Assembly (NCBI RefSeq): GCF_009749395.1
Contig: NZ_WBIR01000013.1
Location: 62,001-126,000, forward strand
Direction of reading: 5' to 3'
Origin: Agromyces salentinus
Lineage (GTDB): Bacteria; Actinomycetota; Actinomycetes; Actinomycetales; Microbacteriaceae
DNA: 64,000 bases
The notes under the pieces are model-generated. The model did not search any database, was not told the origin of the DNA, and was given only the letters and a program-made list of their open reading frames with translations. Position 1 is the stretch's first letter; each line of letters starts with the position of its first letter. Position numbers and translations under genes: made by a program. Positions 59,716 to 64,000 of the stretch are shown here, one piece after another.

Positions 59716-59759
59716 AGCGTTGCACGTGATGCTACTAGCGTTGCAGTAGTCAAAACAAG
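59716..59759. promoter_or_regulatory. operator-like repeats between the RraA and dehydratase genes
   Basis: AGCGTTGCA occurs twice (59716-59724, 59737-59745), 21 bp apart. The second is part of GTTGCA-N6-AAAACAA (59740-59758), the same arrangement as at 57241-57259. On the minus strand TTGTTT, 18 bp, TAGCAT could serve as promoter of the RraA-SDR unit. Confidence 0.65.
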
Positions 59760-59788
59760 TAGGCTTCAGCCTTGACGGACGGGGAGCA

Positions 59789-60979
59789 ATGAAGATCATC
59801 GAACTGCGCACGCGCACCGTGGCGATCCCGACTGATTCCAAACTCCGGCACAGCAGTGGAGTGCACCCCGGCTACTTCATCCGTACAATCCTCGAGCTCG
59901 TCACCGACGAGGGGCTCGTGGGGCTCGGCGAGGTGGGCGGCGGCGACCAGCGCGGTGCGCTCGCAAAGCTCGCACCGCGGCTCATCGGCATGGACCCCTT
60001 CCACCTCGAGGCGATCAAGTTGAAGGTGCTCCGTTCGATCTACTACCTCTCGAACGCGAGGCTCTACGCGGCGATCGAGATCGCGTGCCTCGACATCCAG
60101 GGCAAGGCTTTCGGCAGGTCGGTCGGCGACCTGCTCGGCGGAGCGGTCCGCCATGAGGTCCCCTTCATCGCGTACCTCTTCTGGCGCTATGACCGGCCGG
60201 GCGGCGGCGATGACACCCGCGCCGAGGACATCGCCGATGAATGCGAGGCCCTGCGGGAGCGCCTCGGCGTCACGGCGATGAAGATGAAGGCCGGCGTCGA
60301 GGACCCCGGCGAGGAGGCGCGCGTGCTCGAGCTCTGCCGCGAGCGGCTCGGCGAGGGGTTCGGCCTGCGCATCGATCCCAACGGCGTGTGGTCCGTTCCG
60401 ACCGCCGTCCGCATCGGGCGCCGACTCGAGGCCGTGGCGCCCGAGTACTTCGAGGACCCGTCGTGGGGCCTGCTCGGAAATGCGGCGGTGCGCGAACAGG
60501 TGCGCACTCCTATCGCCACCAACATGTATCCCGCGAAGTTCGACGATCTGGGGCCGGCCATCAGGCTCGGAGCCGTCGACGTCGTGCTCACCGACCTCCA
60601 CTACTGGGAGGGGCCGCGCGGGGTGAAGGAGCTCGCCGCCGTCTGCCGCACGTTCGGCCTCGGTGTGGCCATGCACTCCGGCACCGAGTTCGGCATCGAA
60701 CTCGCGGCGATGCTGCATACGGCGAGCACGATCCCCGAGATGATCACGCCCGGGGACGCGCACTACCACTACCTCACCGACGACGTCATCGCCGGCGGGC
60801 CGATGCCCTACCGCGACGGTGCGATCGCCGTCCCGACCGGCCCGGGTCTCGGCGTCGAACTCGACCCCGAGAAGATGGACAAGTACGAACGGTACTTCGA
60901 GGAGCACGGCGACTACTACGCGCGGTTCCACGTGGACGAGCGCAATCCCGACTGGGTGCCCACCGTCGGGGGCTTCTGA
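59789..60979 (+). CDS. enolase-superfamily sugar-acid dehydratase (glucarate-dehydratase-like)
   Basis: The 396-aa protein is of the mandelate racemase/glucarate dehydratase type. Catalytic elements are the KxK pair (AMKMKAG, Lys165 and Lys167), metal ligands Asp196 (RIDPNGVW) and Glu222 (YFEDPSWG), Asn245 (ATNMYPAKF), and the Asp269/His296 dyad (VVLTDLHYW; AMHSGTEFGIELAAM). The spacing and the ATNM and TDxHYW segments resemble glucarate dehydratase. It probably dehydrates an aldarate or aldonate; the exact substrate cannot be told. GGGGAGCA precedes the ATG. Confidence 0.88.
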   Translation: MKIIELRTRTVAIPTDSKLRHSSGVHPGYFIRTILELVTDEGLVGLGEVGGGDQRGALAKLAPRLIGMDPFHLEAIKLKVLRSIYYLSNARLYAAIEIACLDIQGKAFGRSVGDLLGGAVRHEVPFIAYLFWRYDRPGGGDDTRAEDIADECEALRERLGVTAMKMKAGVEDPGEEARVLELCRERLGEGFGLRIDPNGVWSVPTAVRIGRRLEAVAPEYFEDPSWGLLGNAAVREQVRTPIATNMYPAKFDDLGPAIRLGAVDVVLTDLHYWEGPRGVKELAAVCRTFGLGVAMHSGTEFGIELAAMLHTASTIPEMITPGDAHYHYLTDDVIAGGPMPYRDGAIAVPTGPGLGVELDPEKMDKYERYFEEHGDYYARFHVDERNPDWVPTVGGF

Positions 60980-60994
60980 CGCCACCCGGCATCC

Positions 60995-61062
60995 TTGCCG
61001 CCGCCGACCGCGCGACCTACACTGTCTGAGCGATATGGGAACGGCGTGTTCGTTTATCGAAC
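60995..61062 (+). promoter_or_regulatory. promoter and IclR-type operator of the monooxygenase gene
   Basis: TTGCCG (60995-61000), 17 bp, TACACT (61018-61023) form a promoter. Downstream lies GTTCG-TTTAT-CGAAC (61048-61062), a 15-bp palindrome resembling the operators described for PcaR/PobR-type IclR regulators of aromatic catabolism. It would lie about 20 bp after the transcription start, suited to repression. Confidence 0.7.
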
Positions 61063-61104
61063 GCGTGCGACGCCACATCACCCACGATGAAGTGAGGAAG
61101 AACC

Positions 61105-63060
61105 GTGCAGTTCCACCACTACGGCTACGTGTCCGGAGACCCCCGCATCCAGCCGGCGGCCGGCGTGGGGCTCGACCGCCCCGAGGAGCTGCCCGACGAG
61201 GTCGACGTGCTCATCGTCGGATCCGGGCCGGCCGGCATGGTCGCCGCGGCCCAGCTCGCGCAGTTCCCCGGCGTCACGGCCCGTCTCGTCGAGCGGAGGG
61301 GCGGCCGGCTCGAGATCGGCCAGGCCGATGGCATCCAGGCACGAAGCGTCGAGACGTTCCAGGCGTTCGGCTTCGCCGAACGCATCATCGCCGAGGCCTA
61401 CCGCATCACCGAGATGGCGTTCTGGAAGCCCGACCCCGAGAACCACGCGAACATCCGCCGCGCCGCGGTGACGCCCGACGACCCGACGGGCATCAGCGAG
61501 TTCCCGCACCTCATCGTCAACCAGGCCCGGGTGCTCGACTACTTCGCGGAGTACGCCCGCAACTCCCCCGGCCGCCTCGTGCCCGACTACGGGTGGGAGT
61601 TCGTCGGCCTCGAGGTCGCGCAGCCCGGCGCCGGCGGCGAGCTGCCCGAGCACCCCGTCACCGTCACGCTCGAGCGGGCCACCGGCGTGGGCGTCGGGGC
61701 CGGCGACGCCTCGCATGCGGCGCCCCTCGACGGCGAGCTCACGGGCGAGCGCCGCACCGTCCGCGCAAAGTACGTCGTCGGGGCCGACGGTGCCCGCAGC
61801 CGCGTGCGCGAGTCGATCGGCGCGCAGCACGTCGGGGCGCAGTCCTTCCACGCCTGGGGGGTCATGGACACGCTGGCCGTCACGGACTTCCCCGACATCC
61901 GCACGAAGTGCTCGATCCAGTCGGAGGCGGGCAACATCCTGCTCATCCCGCGCGAGGGCGGGCAGCTGTTCCGCATGTACGTCGACCTCGGCGAGGTTCC
62001 CGAGGACGACCACGGCGCCGTGCGTCGCACCACCCTCGACCAGGTCATCGCGAAGGCGAACGACATCCTGCACCCCTACTCGCTCGACGTGCGCGACGTG
62101 CCGTGGCACTCGGTGTACGAGGTCGGCCACCGCGTGACCGACCGGTTCGACGACGTGCCGATCGAGGAGCAGGGCACGCGCACGCCGCGCGTGTTCATCA
62201 CCGGAGACGCCTGCCACACCCACAGCGCCAAGGCCGGGCAGGGCATGAACGTCTCGATGCAGGACGGCTGGAACATCGGCTGGAAGCTCGGGCACGTGCT
62301 CGACGGCCGTGCGGACTCGTCGCTGCTCGAGACCTACCATTCCGAACGCCACGTGGTCGCCGCCGAGCTCATCGCCTTCGACCGGGAGTGGTCCAGGCTC
62401 ATGGCCACGAAGCCGGAGGACCTCGGCGACCCGGCCGAACTCGAGGAGTTCTACGTGCGCACGTTCGAGTTCCCGGCCGGCTTCATGACGCAGTACGAGC
62501 CCTCGATGATCATCGGGTCGCAGCAGCACCAGGGGCTCGCGACGGGATTCCCGGTCGGCAAGCGCTTCAAGTCGGCCGCCGTCGAGCGCGTGTGCGACGG
62601 CAACCCCGTCCACCTCGGCCACCACCACCGCGCCGACGGGCGGTGGCGCATCTACGCGTTCGCCGATGCCGGCCTCTCGCGAGCGGATGACTCGGCGCTC
62701 GCCTCGTGGGCGGGCTGGCTCGCCGAGGCATCCGACTCGCCCCTCGCTGCCCATGTGCCCGACGGCGGCAACTTCGACGACGTGTTCGACGTGAAGGTCG
62801 TCTACCAGCAGCCGCACACCGAGGTCGACCTCGGTCGCGTGCCGCGCGTGTTCCTGCCGGCGACCGGGCCGTTCGGGCTCACCGACTACGAGAAGGTGTA
62901 CGCGACCGATCCCGCCCACGACGTCTTCGAGGAGCGCGGCCTCTCGCGCGACGGGGTGGTCGTGGTCGTGCGGCCCGATCACTACGTCGCCCAGGTGCTG
63001 CCGCTCTCGGCCACGGACGAGCTCGCCGAGTTCTTCCGGGGCGCGCTGCTCCAACGCTGA
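61105..63060 (+). CDS. FAD-dependent aromatic monooxygenase (3-hydroxybenzoate 4-monooxygenase/phenol 2-monooxygenase type)
   Basis: The 651-aa flavoprotein has three recognisable parts. The FAD-binding N-terminus has VLIVGSGPAGMVAAAQLA near residues 36-53. The middle part has YVVGADGARSRVRESIG (DG motif) and VFITGDACHTHSAKAGQGMNVSMQDGWNIGWK (GD motif). The C-terminal thioredoxin-like domain is typical of phenol hydroxylases (FFRGALL ending). Length and N-terminus (MQFHHYGYVSGDPR) fit MobA-type 3-hydroxybenzoate 4-monooxygenase, which yields protocatechuate. GTG start with GAGGAAGAA upstream. Convergent with the second iclR gene. Confidence 0.9.
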   Translation: MQFHHYGYVSGDPRIQPAAGVGLDRPEELPDEVDVLIVGSGPAGMVAAAQLAQFPGVTARLVERRGGRLEIGQADGIQARSVETFQAFGFAERIIAEAYRITEMAFWKPDPENHANIRRAAVTPDDPTGISEFPHLIVNQARVLDYFAEYARNSPGRLVPDYGWEFVGLEVAQPGAGGELPEHPVTVTLERATGVGVGAGDASHAAPLDGELTGERRTVRAKYVVGADGARSRVRESIGAQHVGAQSFHAWGVMDTLAVTDFPDIRTKCSIQSEAGNILLIPREGGQLFRMYVDLGEVPEDDHGAVRRTTLDQVIAKANDILHPYSLDVRDVPWHSVYEVGHRVTDRFDDVPIEEQGTRTPRVFITGDACHTHSAKAGQGMNVSMQDGWNIGWKLGHVLDGRADSSLLETYHSERHVVAAELIAFDREWSRLMATKPEDLGDPAELEEFYVRTFEFPAGFMTQYEPSMIIGSQQHQGLATGFPVGKRFKSAAVERVCDGNPVHLGHHHRADGRWRIYAFADAGLSRADDSALASWAGWLAEASDSPLAAHVPDGGNFDDVFDVKVVYQQPHTEVDLGRVPRVFLPATGPFGLTDYEKVYATDPAHDVFEERGLSRDGVVVVVRPDHYVAQVLPLSATDELAEFFRGALLQR

Positions 63061-63102
63061 CCGAAGCACTCCGCGGTTCGCCGGGCGCGTGCGGATGCCG
63101 CG

Positions 63103-63819
63103 TCAGGCGCCATACGCGCGCCGGATCGCCGCCGCGGCGGCCATCAGCCGTTCGGCGATCTCGGCCTCGCTGCGCGAGAAGCTCACGTGGATCACCGCGA
63201 TGGAGGCCGGTGGCTGCCCCGGGAGCGCGAGCGGCACCGCGACCGACCGCAGCGACGGCACGACCTCGTCGTGGCTGACCGCGTACCCCCGCTGCGTGGT
63301 GACGCGGATCTCGGCGCGCAGCGCGTCGGTCGCGGCATCCGGCCACGCTGCTTCGGGCAGGCTCGCGAGGATCGCCTTGCCCGGTCCGCCACGGGTGATC
63401 GGATGCCGGTGGCCCGGCCGGTACGAGACGACGGCCATGCTCTGCCGCGGCGCCGCGCTGACGAGGGTCGCCGCTTCGTCGGCGTCGACCTGCACCGCGA
63501 GCAGGCACGTCATGCCGAGCTCGTTCGCGACATCCGTCAGTTCGGGCAGTGCGACCTGCTGGAGGTCGCGCGCGACGCCGGACGCGAGTGCCGCGAGCCC
63601 GGTGCCGAGGGTGATGCGCCCGCCCGAGTCGCGCGCGACGAGGCCGTGGTCCTCGAGCGTTCGGAGCAGGCGGTACGCGACGGAGCGGTGCACGCCGAGT
63701 TCGGCCGCGAGCTCGTCGATCGTCAGGTTGCGCTCGGCGCCGGCGAGGATCTCGAGCAGGCGGATGCCGCGGCTCAGCGTCTGCGACCCGGTCTGCGCGG
63801 TGGCTCCGTCGGCGACCAT
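63103..63819 (-). CDS. IclR-family transcriptional regulator
   Basis: The 238-aa protein has the IclR HTH (SQTLSRGIRLLEILAGAERNLTIDELAAELGVHRSVAYRLLRTLEDHGLVAR, residues about 12-63). The effector domain follows, with HPITRGGPGKAILASL and RGYAVSHDEVVPSLRSVAVPLALPGQPPASIAVIHV-type pattern. GAGGAGGAGGGG precedes the ATG. It is convergent with the monooxygenase gene; the palindrome upstream of that gene is a likely binding site. Confidence 0.9.
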   Translation of the reverse strand: MVADGATAQTGSQTLSRGIRLLEILAGAERNLTIDELAAELGVHRSVAYRLLRTLEDHGLVARDSGGRITLGTGLAALASGVARDLQQVALPELTDVANELGMTCLLAVQVDADEAATLVSAAPRQSMAVVSYRPGHRHPITRGGPGKAILASLPEAAWPDAATDALRAEIRVTTQRGYAVSHDEVVPSLRSVAVPLALPGQPPASIAVIHVSFSRSEAEIAERLMAAAAAIRRAYGA

Positions 63820-64000
63820 GGCCCCTCCTCCTCGTCGATGCGGCGACGCGGTGCGCGGCGGCGGGCATGCGGTGCGCGCATCGTTCGTTCGATCGTAGAG
63901 CGCCGGATGGCGGATGCCACGCGTGCGCGAATTCCGGCCCGCGAAAGAACCGCCGATCCTTCATGGAGTTTCGCCCCACGAGACGGGGCCGGCGCTCGCG
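63820..64000. other. right-edge region upstream of the second iclR gene
   Basis: These 181 bp hold the upstream region of the iclR gene. At 63881-63894 CGTTCGTTCGATCG partly resembles the GTTCG...CGAAC element at 61048-61062. No further gene is visible before the window ends. Confidence 0.5.

Noticed and set aside
61078-63069. 663-residue minus-strand frame opposite the monooxygenase
   Set aside because: Antisense shadow of a high-GC gene; no motifs and no ribosome binding site.

Overview
The window is high-GC DNA from a Gram-positive actinobacterium, most likely a member of the Microbacteriaceae (Micrococcales). The assignment rests on the conserved order around the chromosomal origin, on DUF6049-murJ-trxB-trxA-parB-parA-rsmG-jag-yidC-yidD-rnpA-rpmH-dnaA-dnaN-recF synteny, on the TTGTCCACA-type DnaA boxes, and on many apparently leaderless genes with a TAnnnT -10 element 6-7 nt before the start codon. 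The species cannot be told from the sequence alone.

Region 1 (1-26.3 kb) is the chromosome core. recF (cut by the window edge), dnaN and dnaA read leftward, with a candidate oriC between dnaN and dnaA and more DnaA boxes upstream of dnaA. Rightward from there come rpmH, rnpA, yidD, yidC, jag, rsmG, parA and parB. Five 16-bp ParB sites (parS) lie in 4.1 kb: one exactly fills the jag-rsmG gap, two sit in a 2.3 kb gene-free stretch, and two lie inside parA itself. This parA encodes an unusually long N-terminal extension. The gene-free stretch also carries a block of degenerate GAGCnnn heptad repeats and a strong polypyrimidine tract. Next, read leftward, are ddl, a PLP aminotransferase, trxA, trxB, murJ and a DUF6049 surface protein. 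Then cca and the rpsF-ssb-rpsR-rplI ribosomal operon read rightward, and dnaB follows, preceded by a second cluster of DnaA boxes.

Region 2 (26.4-52.5 kb) is accessory: small hypothetical proteins, a Nudix hydrolase, a CGNR regulator/MFS exporter pair, an ArsR/CDF metal-efflux pair, a MerR/hydrolase pair, a lipoprotein, an M23-like protein, a secreted peptidoglycan-binding protein, an ArsR-SRPBCC-RibD-type reductase operon, two complete NarL-type two-component systems plus a third response regulator, a membrane-anchored DJ-1/PfpI-like protein, an ABC exporter, a split chrB-chrA chromate locus, and a PadR-DUF1048-ABC exporter operon. Several carry clear palindromic operators.

Region 3 (52.5-64 kb) looks like a catabolic island. 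It has a CUT1-type sugar ABC importer without its own ATPase, co-translated with a LamG-like protein that lacks a signal peptide. Alongside are an IclR regulator, an RraA-family protein, an SDR, a glucarate-dehydratase-like enolase-superfamily enzyme, a 3-hydroxybenzoate 4-monooxygenase-like flavoprotein and a second IclR regulator. A shared motif (GTTGCA-N6-AAAACAA) upstream of the importer operon and of the RraA/dehydratase divergon suggests one regulon for an unidentified sugar acid or related carbohydrate.
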